Origin: Bacteroidetes bacterium ADurb.Bin139
GTDB lineage: Bacteria; Bacteroidota; Bacteroidia; Bacteroidales; UBA932
Direction of reading: 5' to 3'
Length of the DNA stretch: 59,921 nucleotides
Assembly (NCBI GenBank): GCA_002070565.1
Contig: MWDM01000005.1
Location: 1-59,921, forward strand
A program made the translations under genes and the position numbers. The notes below the pieces were generated by a model that saw nothing but the letters and a program-made list of their open reading frames with translations, ran no database searches and had not been told where the DNA came from. Positions 1-6,899 of the stretch are shown one piece after another (the first letter of the stretch is position 1; the number at the start of each line of letters is the position of its first letter).

Positions 1-1020
1 TTACCGCCGTTGCGTGTAGGGACCTCTGCGAACCGCGAACCCATGTGCTTTGTGCGCAACAACACCATCTCGGGCCTTGACTGGGAGTTGATGATGCGCA
101 TAGGCCAGGCCCTGGGCAGAGAGGTGGTATTTGTAGATATGAAATATGCGGCCCTGATTGCAGCCTTGCAATCAGGTAAGGTAGATGCTGTTGCGTCTAA
201 TATGACGGCAACGGCAGAGCGCAGGAAACAGGTTGATTTTTCGGCGGTCTATTTTGTGAACCCACAGGTACTGGTTGAATGGATTCCTGCAACGGCAGCG
301 GTCGGGGCAGCAGATGTATCCCGCCAGGGTTTCTGGGAGAAATTTGCTGATTCGCTGTACCGGAACCTGCTGCTTGAAAAGAGGTACATGCTTATTTTGG
401 ACGGACTTTGGGTCACCATCCTTATTTCTGTGTTGTCTGTGATCTTTGGCACTCTGGCAGGAGCAGGGATTTGTGCCCTGCGGATGTCCCGCAATACGGC
501 TGCACGTACTTTTGCAAAAGGCTACATCACCCTCTTTCGTGCAATCCCTCAGGTGGTTATCCTGATGGTGATGTTTTATGTGGTATTTGCAACGGCCAGA
601 ATCAGCGGGATTTTTGTCTCGGTCCTGACCTTTTCCATGATTTTTGCTTCCTATTCATCGGAGCTGTTCCGTACATCCCTGGAGGCCATACCTGCGGGTC
701 AGCGTTATGCCGGCTATGCCATGGGATTCAACAAGTATCAGACTTTCAGATATATTTTGCTGCCACAGGCTGCCCGTATAGCTTTACCCGTATATAAGGG
801 AGAAATCATATCGCTGATCAAGATGACGGCAGTTGTTGGGTATATTGCAGTTCAGGATCTGACCAAAGCCGGGGACATAATCCGCAGCCGCACGTTCGAC
901 GCTCTCTTCCCACTGCTTATGGTGACGGTTATCTATATGTTGATTATTTGGGGGTTTACAGGTGGAACCTCAGCGCGCCAAAAAACTAAACGTTTTCATA
1001 ACCGGCAGAAAATCACCTGA
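1..1020 (+). CDS. Amino-acid ABC transporter, binding protein-permease fusion (5' partial)
   Basis: The gene enters from the left edge; the frame is open from base 1. The first ~95 residues are the end of a periplasmic binding domain of the GlnH/HisJ type (an AALQSGKVDAVASNMT stretch followed by a TxERRKQVDFS motif). After a linker, a membrane permease domain follows from about residue 120, with several hydrophobic helices and the EAA-type loop (EAIPAGQRYAGYAMGF, about residues 228-243) that docks on the ATPase. Role: uptake of a polar amino acid across the inner membrane; the exact substrate cannot be read. The last natural helix is cut short at IIWGF, then comes a tail beginning GGTSARQ, encoded by the repeat shared with the convergent neighbour. 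The partner ATPase gene, usually next door, is not found downstream. Confidence 0.85.
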   Translation, partial: LPPLRVGTSANREPMCFVRNNTISGLDWELMMRIGQALGREVVFVDMKYAALIAALQSGKVDAVASNMTATAERRKQVDFSAVYFVNPQVLVEWIPATAAVGAADVSRQGFWEKFADSLYRNLLLEKRYMLILDGLWVTILISVLSVIFGTLAGAGICALRMSRNTAARTFAKGYITLFRAIPQVVILMVMFYVVFATARISGIFVSVLTFSMIFASYSSELFRTSLEAIPAGQRYAGYAMGFNKYQTFRYILLPQAARIALPVYKGEIISLIKMTAVVGYIAVQDLTKAGDIIRSRTFDALFPLLMVTVIYMLIIWGFTGGTSARQKTKRFHNRQKIT

Positions 1021-1062
1021 ATAGAAAATTGTTATTGAATTTGGCGCGCTGAGGTTCCACCT
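960..1062. repeat. 23-base inverted repeat joining two gene ends
   Basis: Arms 960-982 and 1040-1062 are exact reverse complements; the spacer is 57 bases. Each arm encodes the C-terminal GGTSARQ of the gene it closes (plus strand: the permease; minus strand: the binding lipoprotein). The arm contains a smaller palindrome, AGGT-GGA-ACCT. A third, shorter copy ends the flavoprotein gene at 5838-5852. The pair could fold as a long RNA hairpin between convergent genes, but there is no T-run typical of a terminator. Confidence 0.9.
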
Positions 1063-2216
1063 CCGACCCTCTGATAATAATTGAACATGTGCTTTGGCAG
1101 CGCAAGGGGATAAAAAATGGCTATCAGATCGGCCAGGATCAGGTGTGGATTGACGGCTCCTGATTCAAAAAAATCGCTCCCGCCTTCCGGCGTACTGCGC
1201 AGGTTGTTGTTCCAGACGTTCCCGTTGCGGAAGGCGGGAGTCTCGGCAAAACGGGGATCCAGCCGGGCTAGCGAAGTTAAATTGTCGTACTGGTTGGTGT
1301 TTATCCAGAAATCGGCCTGTTGGGCATAAAGATATGCCTGTTCCACGCTCAGGGCGGTGGTTTTGGATCCGGAGCCGGAGCCGGTTCCGGAACCGGAGCC
1401 CAGGATCATACCTCCGGCATCTTTGACCAGGATATTAAAGTGGCTGTTTGTTCCGGGAACATACCACACATCTTTGAAGGGTGCGTTTACAAGGACTTTG
1501 ACTGGTTCAAAACCACCGTCGGCCGATTTGGCAGGACGTTGCGTCGCGGCCGTTTCTCTGGCCAGCTTGCAATATTCCAGGTAGGTGTGGCTGATCTTGC
1601 TGAATTGTTCAATTGCCATGACTTCCTTATCAAAGAAAGCAGCAAAAGCAACCAGGAATTCGGCTTTACCAAGAGGATGATTTTCAAGGTATTCGGGGAT
1701 TTGAACAATGTTTAGCCCCAGTTGACTGATCTTTTCCAGGTAGTCTGCTCCTTCGCCGTGGATGGCATAGGCAAAGATAATATCGGGCTGCAGTTGCAGC
1801 AGGGCTTCGTAACCAATGGCCGATTCGTACCCCAGGTCTTTAACCTTGCGTACGTTCCTGTTGTATATGTACTGCGCGCCCGAAACGCCCACAATGGCGT
1901 TTGTTTCGTTAAGGGCATCAAGATAGGCGATGTGCGTCGAGGAAAGGCATACCACATTGCGAACCTTGTTGACAACGTGGCGTGTGGTGTTGTAGGTCAC
2001 GGGGTCAGTCAGATAGAGGACTTTTTCTCCGTCTTCCCATACAAGATAGAAGTTGTTCGCATAGCGTGGCTTGTAGATGTAATTGATGTCACCTTCCGAT
2101 AAGCCGTACTCTTCCAGGGGATGTTTGCTAAAAGGCTTGCTCCTGTTTGTAGGGCATGATTGAAATGCAATTGTGCAGAGCAATATGCAGGTGCCAATAA
2201 GGCTTCCTCTGAGCAT
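1032..2216 (-). CDS. ABC transporter substrate-binding lipoprotein (BtuF/FepB-like)
   Basis: The protein begins at the ATG at 2216; the frame is open to a GTG at 2231, but the signal peptide (MLRGSLIGTCILLCTIAFQSC) starts naturally at this ATG. Its lipobox ends FQSC, so it is a lipoprotein facing the periplasm. The body shows the two-lobe helical-backbone fold of vitamin B12/iron-siderophore binding proteins: VVCLSSTHIAYLDAL at the first lobe, LQPDIIFAY, and a late AGG...ALSVEQAY...ADFWIN stretch. It would bind a metal chelate and pass it to a BtuCD-type importer not present here. Two oddities: a GS-rich insert (about residues 273-284) from a six-base repeat, and a C-terminal GGGTSARQIQ from the inverted repeat. 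The upstream neighbour on the same strand is tRNA-Thr. Confidence 0.85.
   Translation of the reverse strand: MLRGSLIGTCILLCTIAFQSCPTNRSKPFSKHPLEEYGLSEGDINYIYKPRYANNFYLVWEDGEKVLYLTDPVTYNTTRHVVNKVRNVVCLSSTHIAYLDALNETNAIVGVSGAQYIYNRNVRKVKDLGYESAIGYEALLQLQPDIIFAYAIHGEGADYLEKISQLGLNIVQIPEYLENHPLGKAEFLVAFAAFFDKEVMAIEQFSKISHTYLEYCKLARETAATQRPAKSADGGFEPVKVLVNAPFKDVWYVPGTNSHFNILVKDAGGMILGSGSGTGSGSGSKTTALSVEQAYLYAQQADFWINTNQYDNLTSLARLDPRFAETPAFRNGNVWNNNLRSTPEGGSDFFESGAVNPHLILADLIAIFYPLALPKHMFNYYQRVGGGTSARQIQ
1365..1400 (-). repeat. Six-base tandem repeat inside the binding lipoprotein gene
   Basis: Six in-frame hexamers of the type GG(A/C/T)(A/T/G)CC encode GS/GT dipeptides (GSGSGTGSGSGS). They interrupt the conserved stretch between AGGMIL and the ALSVEQAY helix, where the family normally has a short loop. 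The change is a multiple of three, so the frame is kept. Confidence 0.9.
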
Positions 2217-2246
2217 TCTTGGTTTAACCACAAGTTGTTATTTTTG

Positions 2247-2319
2247 AGCCTTCCACGGGACTCGAACCCGCGACCTGCTCATTACGAATGAGCTGCTCTA
2301 CCAGCTGAGCTAAGAAGGC
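2247..2319 (-). tRNA. tRNA-Thr (anticodon CGT)
   Basis: Read on the minus strand, the gene folds as a full cloverleaf: acceptor GCCTTCT pairs with GGAAGGC (one G-T pair), D-arm AGCTCAGCTGGTAGAGC, anticodon stem GCTCA/TGAGC around loop TTCGTAA, and T-arm GCGGGTTCGAGTCCCGT. The anticodon CGT reads threonine ACG codons. The discriminator base is T and CCA is not encoded. A -7 box lies 10 bases upstream. Confidence 0.97.
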
Positions 2320-2328
2320 AATGGGCTA

Positions 2329-2336
2329 CAAAGATA
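2329..2336 (-). promoter_or_regulatory. -7 box of the tRNA-Thr promoter
   Basis: TATCTTTG on the minus strand matches the Bacteroidota -7 consensus TAnnTTTG and ends 9 bases before the tRNA 5' end, where transcription should begin. Confidence 0.7.
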
Positions 2337-2365
2337 AGAAAAAATCTGTAGGAGGCTCCACATCT

Positions 2366-4093
2366 TCACTTCCACATCTTCACCTCCAGCGGGGGATCGG
2401 GCATGTCCCGATCGAGCGGGTACATGGGCCTTTCTATGCGCCGGTAGGGGAGCTCCAGCAGGTTCTGGTCTACGCCGCCCCGTGTGAGGGCCATCATCCA
2501 GTCACCCCGCATGTTGTAAACACTTTCAGGCAGGTAACCCACCTTGATCACGATTATGTCGGTCTGGCGAGGCTTAATGCCGAGGTTTTCGAAATCGCTT
2601 TCGTAGTGGTAGGGTTTGCGCTTTTGAGTTACAATCACATACATGCTACCGGTTTTGATAACCACCTCTGTATTTGTGTCGCTTTCCCTAATGAATTCAA
2701 CCGTTCCGCTTAGCAGCACCGGCGGCTGGTACCGGTCATCCACCATGGCTCCCACAGTTTCTTCCACTGTGGCGCCAATACCCGAGGCCAGCGCTTGTTC
2801 CACCATTTTTGGTCCGGGGATGGAGGCATATATGAGTTTTACGGACCGAGGCGAGCTTGCGCTCACATATGAGCCCTGATCCGGGGAAGTGCTTGCGCTC
2901 ACGTATGAGCCCTGATCCGGGGAAGTGATTGCGCTCACATATGAGCCCTGATCCGGGGAAGTGCTTGCGTCTTTGGAAGAGCGGAACTCGGGCCTCTCTA
3001 AAAGCCGTGCCAGCGTCCAGGTGACGTCGCCAGCTCCGCCGGCGGTCGGATTGTCTCCCATATCGCTGATAATAAATGGCTTCTTGTCGCTTGCCAACGC
3101 TTTTTCCAGGCATTCGTCCAACGTGGCAGTAGGGGCAATGAAATCGAATTCGTGTCTAACATCCCAGAAGGCCCGTGCCAGTTCTGAGGCTGTTGTTTCA
3201 ACCGCGTTTTCGTCATCTCCGGTAACCATCACCACAGCGTGATTGCGGGGTTCATCGGCCCAGGCATAACCAATCCAGATGGCTGCATCTATGACGCCTT
3301 CACGGGCTGCTGCAGGAGCGACCCTCTCGTACAGGGATTTTGCAGGTTCCACGCGTGTGCTTGTCTTTTCACCGGGCAGGAGTATGGGAACTTTCACCCA
3401 GGCTTTGCAGGCAGGACGACCTTTGCCCGTTTGGACACGCTCCAGCAGGTTGGCCACTGCCCGCCTTTTGGATTCCATGGCATCTTCGTGCGGAGCCATG
3501 CGGTAACAGGTAATCAGGTCTGTGTTTTCTGCAAGCCTTGGTGATACATTCCCGTGCAGGTCCATACAGGTGGATATGAGGGGTTTACTGCCTATGACTT
3601 TTTTTATCCTGAGAATCAGGTCTCCTTCCGGGTCATCCAATCCTTCCACACTCATGGCTCCATGAATGTCAAAATACAGGGCATCGTAGGGAAGGTTCTT
3701 TTTAAGTTCTTCCAGTGTCTGGTTCACGAGCGATTCATAGGTTTCTCTGGTAACGATTCCGCCGGGAGTCGCCCTTGAATACATGGCCGGAAGCCAGTGT
3801 GCTTTCTGGCGTAAAACTGAGTCCGGGGCCAGGAAATCGTACCTGCTGAACACTTCTTCCGCCTTGCTTATACTGAAATCCGCTTCAACTGTTTTGGCCG
3901 GAGAAAACGTACTGCATTCTATGGCAATACCTGCGATTGCTATCCTTGGAAGCCGCTCCCGCCTGCTGCACGCAGTTATTAGTAACAGGACGCACATAAA
4001 TAATAAGACGCCGGAAGGCATCTGCTTGCCAGAATACAACCTCTTACCGGAGGACAACTGCACTTCTGCAGGCGTAGGTTTATTTTTATTCAT
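2366..4093 (-). CDS. M81/MlrC-family metallopeptidase-like lipoprotein
   Basis: The family (microcystinase C-like, DUF1485 plus MlrC C-terminal domain) hydrolyses small peptides or related amides using a zinc site. Seen here: RIAIAGIAIECSTFSP at the start of the mature domain, YFDIHGAM, CMDLHGNVS and CYRMAPHEDAMES in the first domain, and a C-terminal domain with KTGSMYVIVTQ and GIKPRQTDIIVIKVG. The start is taken as the ATG at 4093; the frame is open to a GTG at 4117, and an ATG at 4021 would give a tighter signal peptide. The lipobox is LLITAC, so the enzyme is probably anchored in an envelope membrane. It is 575 residues long, longer than usual, because of a three-unit 12-residue repeat at about residues 377-412. 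It is monocistronic, between tRNA-Thr and a divergent flavoprotein. Confidence 0.8.
   Translation of the reverse strand: MNKNKPTPAEVQLSSGKRLYSGKQMPSGVLLFMCVLLLITACSRRERLPRIAIAGIAIECSTFSPAKTVEADFSISKAEEVFSRYDFLAPDSVLRQKAHWLPAMYSRATPGGIVTRETYESLVNQTLEELKKNLPYDALYFDIHGAMSVEGLDDPEGDLILRIKKVIGSKPLISTCMDLHGNVSPRLAENTDLITCYRMAPHEDAMESKRRAVANLLERVQTGKGRPACKAWVKVPILLPGEKTSTRVEPAKSLYERVAPAAAREGVIDAAIWIGYAWADEPRNHAVVMVTGDDENAVETTASELARAFWDVRHEFDFIAPTATLDECLEKALASDKKPFIISDMGDNPTAGGAGDVTWTLARLLERPEFRSSKDASTSPDQGSYVSAITSPDQGSYVSASTSPDQGSYVSASSPRSVKLIYASIPGPKMVEQALASGIGATVEETVGAMVDDRYQPPVLLSGTVEFIRESDTNTEVVIKTGSMYVIVTQKRKPYHYESDFENLGIKPRQTDIIVIKVGYLPESVYNMRGDWMMALTRGGVDQNLLELPYRRIERPMYPLDRDMPDPPLEVKMWK
2857..2964 (-). 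repeat. Three tandem 36-base units inside the M81 gene
   Basis: Units at 2857-2892, 2893-2928 and 2929-2964 differ at only a few bases and encode SPDQGSYVSA(S/I)T three times. A partial fourth unit follows. The insert sits between LLERPEF and KLIYASIPGP, normally a short surface loop. Units are adjacent with no spacers, so this is not a CRISPR array. Confidence 0.95.
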
Positions 4094-4130
4094 TACAGAG
4101 TTTGATTTGTTCGACACGAGTTATTAGATA

Positions 4131-4138
4131 CGAATGTA
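4131..4138 (-). promoter_or_regulatory. Possible -7 box of the M81 gene
   Basis: TACATTCG on the minus strand is one base off TAnnTTTG and lies about 38 bases before the ATG at 4093. The same TTCG variant is seen before pckA. Confidence 0.4.
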
Positions 4139-4185
4139 AGGATTATTATCAGCCCGGGCAATTTACATAAATCGACGCTTAGTGT

Positions 4186-4311
4186 TATCTTTGCAGTGTG
4201 AAGGAAGCATTCATGAACCGGCTGGCGGTGAGGTGTGAGCGATTTGCAAATACTTTTGCAGTGTAAAGGAAGCATTCATGAACCGGCTGGCGGTGAGGTG
4301 TGAGCGATTTG
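4186..4311 (+). repeat. Tandem duplication of a promoter and leader before the flavoprotein gene
   Basis: Bases 4190-4246 recur at 4255-4311 with one mismatch (G4200 versus A4265). Each copy starts with a -7 box: TATCTTTG (4186-4193) and TACTTTTG (4251-4258). Each contains an ATG followed by the same codons (MNRLAVRCERF). In copy 1 this makes a 17-codon ORF (4213-4266) ending at a TAA inside copy 2; in copy 2 it runs in frame into the flavoprotein. So there may be two promoters and a short upstream ORF. Confidence 0.85.
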
Positions 4312-4325
4312 TTATAATTGTATAC

Positions 4326-5864
4326 ATGGAAGTAATTGTAATAGGGGCGGGACCGGCAGGTATGCTGGCTGCAGGCACGGCAGCTGAAAAAGGTAACCGG
4401 GTTGTTTTACTTGAAAAGATGGAAAAACCGGGCCGCAAATTGGCCATTACCGGAAAAGGCCGCTGCAATATCACCAATCTTAAGAAATGGGAAGACTTCA
4501 GTCCCCACGTACACCCGGTCAACCGGTATTTCAAGCCGGCATTTTACAATTTTACCAGTGAGGATACGGTGGCTTTCTTTAATGGTATAGGATTGCCCAC
4601 TGTTCTGGAGCGGGGAACCAGGGTGTACCCCGCCTCACAAAGGGCATTTGATGTGATTGATGCTCTCAAGTCCTGGCTCGAGCGGCTGGGTGTCCGTATC
4701 ATCTGCAACTGCCAGGTGCTTGAGTTCCTGCAAGAAGAAACACAAATTCCCGGTGTCCACTCTCACGGCAGCTCCGAACCAATGTCCGGAGACCAGCAAA
4801 CAACTTCCTGTGCAAACGTTACTGTTGGCAATGCTACTGCAAGCGGTGCGGCACCAATGTCCGGAGACCAGCAAACAAAAGCCTCGGCAAGTGCCTCGCA
4901 AGAAACAAATAATAAAATCAGGCAACAAAGGATCAAGGCGGTGAGGGTCAGGAGCTCACAGGGTGAAGAAAAGCTGTTGACTGCAGACCATTTTATTCTG
5001 GCTACTGGCGGAAAGACATACCCGGGTACCGGCTCGACAGGGGACGGCTATGCACTGGCCTCGGCGCTCGGTCATACCATTGAACCACTTTTTCCTACGC
5101 TCACCGCGCTTATGCCTGTGGATTACGACCGGCGGCTTGAGAGGGTGGAGCTGCGCAATGTCCGTCTGGATCTTTACATTGAAGATGTGCTGAGACGGTC
5201 CGAGGAGGGAGAACTTCTTTTCAGCAACCTGGGCATTGAAGGTCCTATTGGGTTTCGTGTGAGCAGGCAGGCAGTGGTGGCTCTGAACAAAGGGCAGCGG
5301 GTGTCCCTGCATCTGAACCTGAAGCCCGCACTGACACGCGAACAGCTGATGTTACGCTGGGAACGGGAAAATTCTCTTGCCGGGTCTGGGTCTGGGAGTG
5401 GAAGTAGAAGTGGGAGTGGAAGTGGAAGTGGAAGTGGAAGTGGAAGTGTAAGTGTAAGTGTAAGTGTAAGTGTAAGTGGGATGTCAGCAAAGTATTCGGT
5501 TGGGGCAGGAGGCAGGAGTGCGGTTGATGCTGATCTTGTTAAACGGCTTAGGGCATATATGCCGGAAGCACTGATAGGGCCTTTTATAAAATATCTGACT
5601 GTGAGTGGTTTGCATCCTGTTGATGCTATGATCAGATGGGTTTTTCCCATAACTTCCTACGGAGGTTGGGCCCGGGCTGTGGTGACGGCAGGCGGGATAT
5701 CCATGAAGGAGGTGGACATGCGTACGATGCGTTCAAAATTGATTGAAAACCTGTCGTTTGCAGGTGAAGTGCTGGATCTGGATGCAGACAGTGGCGGATA
5801 TAACCTTCAAATAGCGTTTGCTACAGGCAGGCTGGCAGGAGGTGGAACCTCCGAACGCTGGTGA
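4326..5864 (+). CDS. BaiN/HI0933-family FAD-dependent oxidoreductase
   Basis: A flavoprotein of the BaiN/RdsA (HI0933) family, which reduces carbon-carbon double bonds or has related roles; the substrate is unknown. Motifs: dinucleotide-binding MEVIVIGAGPAGMLAA at the very N-terminus, GRKLAITGKGRCNITN, ATGGKTYPGTGSTGDGYALA, LEPTLTAL-like PLFPTLTALMPV, LLFSNLGIEGPIGFRVSR, and the final AGEVLDLDADSGGYNLQIAFATGRLAG. The start is the ATG at 4326, which opens the FAD motif; an in-frame ATG at 4278, with an AAAGGA seven bases before it, would add 16 residues. The protein has 512 residues, well above the usual ~400, owing to two inserts (about residues 147-195 and 353-384). The C-terminus GGTSERW comes from the dispersed palindromic element. 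Seventeen bases separate it from the convergent exonuclease gene. Confidence 0.88.
   Translation: MEVIVIGAGPAGMLAAGTAAEKGNRVVLLEKMEKPGRKLAITGKGRCNITNLKKWEDFSPHVHPVNRYFKPAFYNFTSEDTVAFFNGIGLPTVLERGTRVYPASQRAFDVIDALKSWLERLGVRIICNCQVLEFLQEETQIPGVHSHGSSEPMSGDQQTTSCANVTVGNATASGAAPMSGDQQTKASASASQETNNKIRQQRIKAVRVRSSQGEEKLLTADHFILATGGKTYPGTGSTGDGYALASALGHTIEPLFPTLTALMPVDYDRRLERVELRNVRLDLYIEDVLRRSEEGELLFSNLGIEGPIGFRVSRQAVVALNKGQRVSLHLNLKPALTREQLMLRWERENSLAGSGSGSGSRSGSGSGSGSGSGSVSVSVSVSVSGMSAKYSVGAGGRSAVDADLVKRLRAYMPEALIGPFIKYLTVSGLHPVDAMIRWVFPITSYGGWARAVVTAGGISMKEVDMRTMRSKLIENLSFAGEVLDLDADSGGYNLQIAFATGRLAGGGTSERW
4778..4878 (+). repeat. 26-base direct repeat in an S/T/A-rich insert of the flavoprotein
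   Basis: Bases 4778-4803 and 4853-4878 are identical and lie 75 bases (25 codons) apart in the same frame, each coding PMSGDQQT. They flank a segment rich in S, A, T and V. The whole insert (about 4765-4915) separates the VLEF strand from IKAVRVRSSQGE, which in relatives are joined by a few residues. Confidence 0.85.
5382..5477 (+). repeat. 16-unit hexanucleotide array in the flavoprotein gene
   Basis: Sixteen consecutive six-base units: two GGGTCT, then variants of GG(A/G)AGT with one AGAAGT, then five GTAAGT. They encode (GS)4-RS-(GS)6-(VS)5. The homogeneous runs at the 3' end suggest recent slippage. Every unit is two codons, so gain or loss never shifts the frame. Confidence 0.97.
5838..5852 (+). 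repeat. Third copy of the palindromic GGTGGAACC element
   Basis: GGAGGT-GGA-ACCTCC is a perfect 6-base-arm palindrome overlapping the last codons of the flavoprotein. It shares the AGGTGGAACCTC core with the two arms at 960-982 and 1040-1062 and likewise encodes GGTS before an arginine. Confidence 0.8.
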
Positions 5865-5881
5865 CGGGATTGGACCGAGGC

Positions 5882-6643
5882 CTACAGACTCAATTTGATT
5901 TCGGTCAGCACTTTTTTAGTGTCCAGGGTGAAGTCGCCTTTCATGATCCAGTCATAGTAGGAGGGTTCTGACTGCAGAACATCTTTGACACTGCGGCCTT
6001 TGTGTTTGCCGAAGTTGAAAACCGGCAGGTCTTTGTCATCGAGCACGATACGGCCGGCATAATCCAGATTGCGATTCCTGGTAGAAAAATCAGAGAGAAA
6101 GTTTATATCGTTTTTAAGATCGTCGGGATAACGGTCAAGCTGGGCTTCAAGGATTTCCATGGTTGCAATGGTGTCGGCTTCGGCACTGTGGGCATTGTCC
6201 AGGTTTTTGTCGCAGTAGAAACGGTAAGCTGCTTTAAGTGTACGTTGCTCCATCTTGTGGAAAATATTTTGTACGTCTATGAGTTTGCGTTTTCGGAAGT
6301 TGAAGTCAATCCCGGCCCTGAGAAACTCTTCAGACAGCATGGGTACATCAAATTTGGTGGAATTATAACCGGCTATGTCACAGCCTTCCATCCATTTGGC
6401 AAACGATTTGGCCACCTCCCTAAAGGTGGGTTCATTGGTAACATCTTCGTTTGAAATGCCATGTATTGCTTGTGCTTCGGGTGATATGGGAATGGTTGGA
6501 TTGATACGCCGGGTCTTGATTTCCCGTGTACCGTCCGGATTCAGCTTAAGAACGCAAATTTCAATAATTCGGTCTGTTGCCACATTCAGGCCGGTCGTTT
6601 CCAGGTCCAGGAACAGAATGGGTCTTTTAAGGTTGAGTTTCAT
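5882..6643 (-). CDS. DnaQ-like 3'-5' exonuclease with DUF3820-like C-terminus
   Basis: A DEDDh exonuclease of the DNA polymerase III epsilon family, 253 residues. Exo I is DLETTG (D13, E15), Exo II contains GYNSTKFDVPML, and Exo III is AHSAEADT with the catalytic histidine and aspartate. After a linker, the tail FNFGKHKGRSVKDV...YYDWIMKGDF is a small GKHKG domain often attached to such exonucleases. It probably trims 3' ends in replication or repair. Its placement just downstream of dnaN in the same direction fits a role with the clamp, although 256 bases and its own -7 box suggest separate transcription. Confidence 0.9.
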   Translation of the reverse strand: MKLNLKRPILFLDLETTGLNVATDRIIEICVLKLNPDGTREIKTRRINPTIPISPEAQAIHGISNEDVTNEPTFREVAKSFAKWMEGCDIAGYNSTKFDVPMLSEEFLRAGIDFNFRKRKLIDVQNIFHKMEQRTLKAAYRFYCDKNLDNAHSAEADTIATMEILEAQLDRYPDDLKNDINFLSDFSTRNRNLDYAGRIVLDDKDLPVFNFGKHKGRSVKDVLQSEPSYYDWIMKGDFTLDTKKVLTEIKLSL

Positions 6644-6667
6644 TTTGAATTAGGTCTTGATCATCGG

Positions 6668-6675
6668 CAAAAGTA
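6668..6675 (-). promoter_or_regulatory. -7 box of the exonuclease gene
   Basis: TACTTTTG on the minus strand, 24 bases before the ATG, matches TAnnTTTG. Confidence 0.6.
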
Positions 6676-6802
6676 CAAAAATAAATGGAGTTTCTTCTTG
6701 CCGGGGCCGGGGTAAAAAAGAACCTGGTACTCGAGTTGGTAACGTAGAGATAGAGACGGGAGCAGAGCAATTTTAATTGGTGCTGCGGAGCAGCATATGA
6801 TA

Positions 6803-6824
6803 TGCGCCAAAAGCTTTTGGCGCA
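6803..6824. repeat. Perfect 22-base palindrome
   Basis: Both strands read TGCGCCAAAAGCTTTTGGCGCA. With no central loop it could be a dimeric protein site or, in RNA, a hairpin of roughly 9 pairs. It lies downstream of dnaN and upstream of the exonuclease promoter. Confidence 0.85.
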
Positions 6825-6899
6825 CCACCTTAACTACCATGGGCAGCAGCAGCAGAAGCAGGGGCAACAGCAGTGCCGCAAGAGCAGGGGCTCTGTTGT

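Larger units (their letters stand above)
6644..6899. other. 256-base intergenic region with palindromes
   Basis: Between dnaN and the exonuclease. It holds a perfect 22-base palindrome at 6803-6824 (TGCGCCAAAAG and its complement), a small hairpin at 6781-6795 (TGCTGC-GGA-GCAGCA), and a CAG-rich low-complexity stretch at 6843-6895. A 68-codon minus-strand ORF across it is leucine-rich and has no gene-like features. No RNA family is recognised. Confidence 0.6.

Noticed and set aside
1320..1715. Plus-strand ORF with glycine-rich repeats opposite the binding lipoprotein
   Set aside because: Antisense reading of a gene with strong family motifs; no separate promoter or fold.
2857..2964. Possible small CRISPR array (36-base repeats)
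   Set aside because: The 36-base units are directly adjacent with no spacers, are in frame inside a conserved gene, and encode a clean peptide repeat.
2736..3113. Minus-strand shifted ORF containing NGGTSAG, similar to the GGTS tails
   Set aside because: It is an off-frame reading of the M81 gene, lacks the DNA core AGGTGGAACCTC and is not at a gene end.
5174..5650. 158-codon minus-strand ORF with an LPLP/TLTL repeat
   Set aside because: It is the antisense reading of the hexamer array within the conserved flavoprotein, which has clear motifs on both sides.
6661..6867. 68-codon ORF on the minus strand between dnaN and the exonuclease gene
   Set aside because: Leucine-rich low-complexity translation, crosses the palindromes and the exonuclease promoter, and resembles no known small protein.
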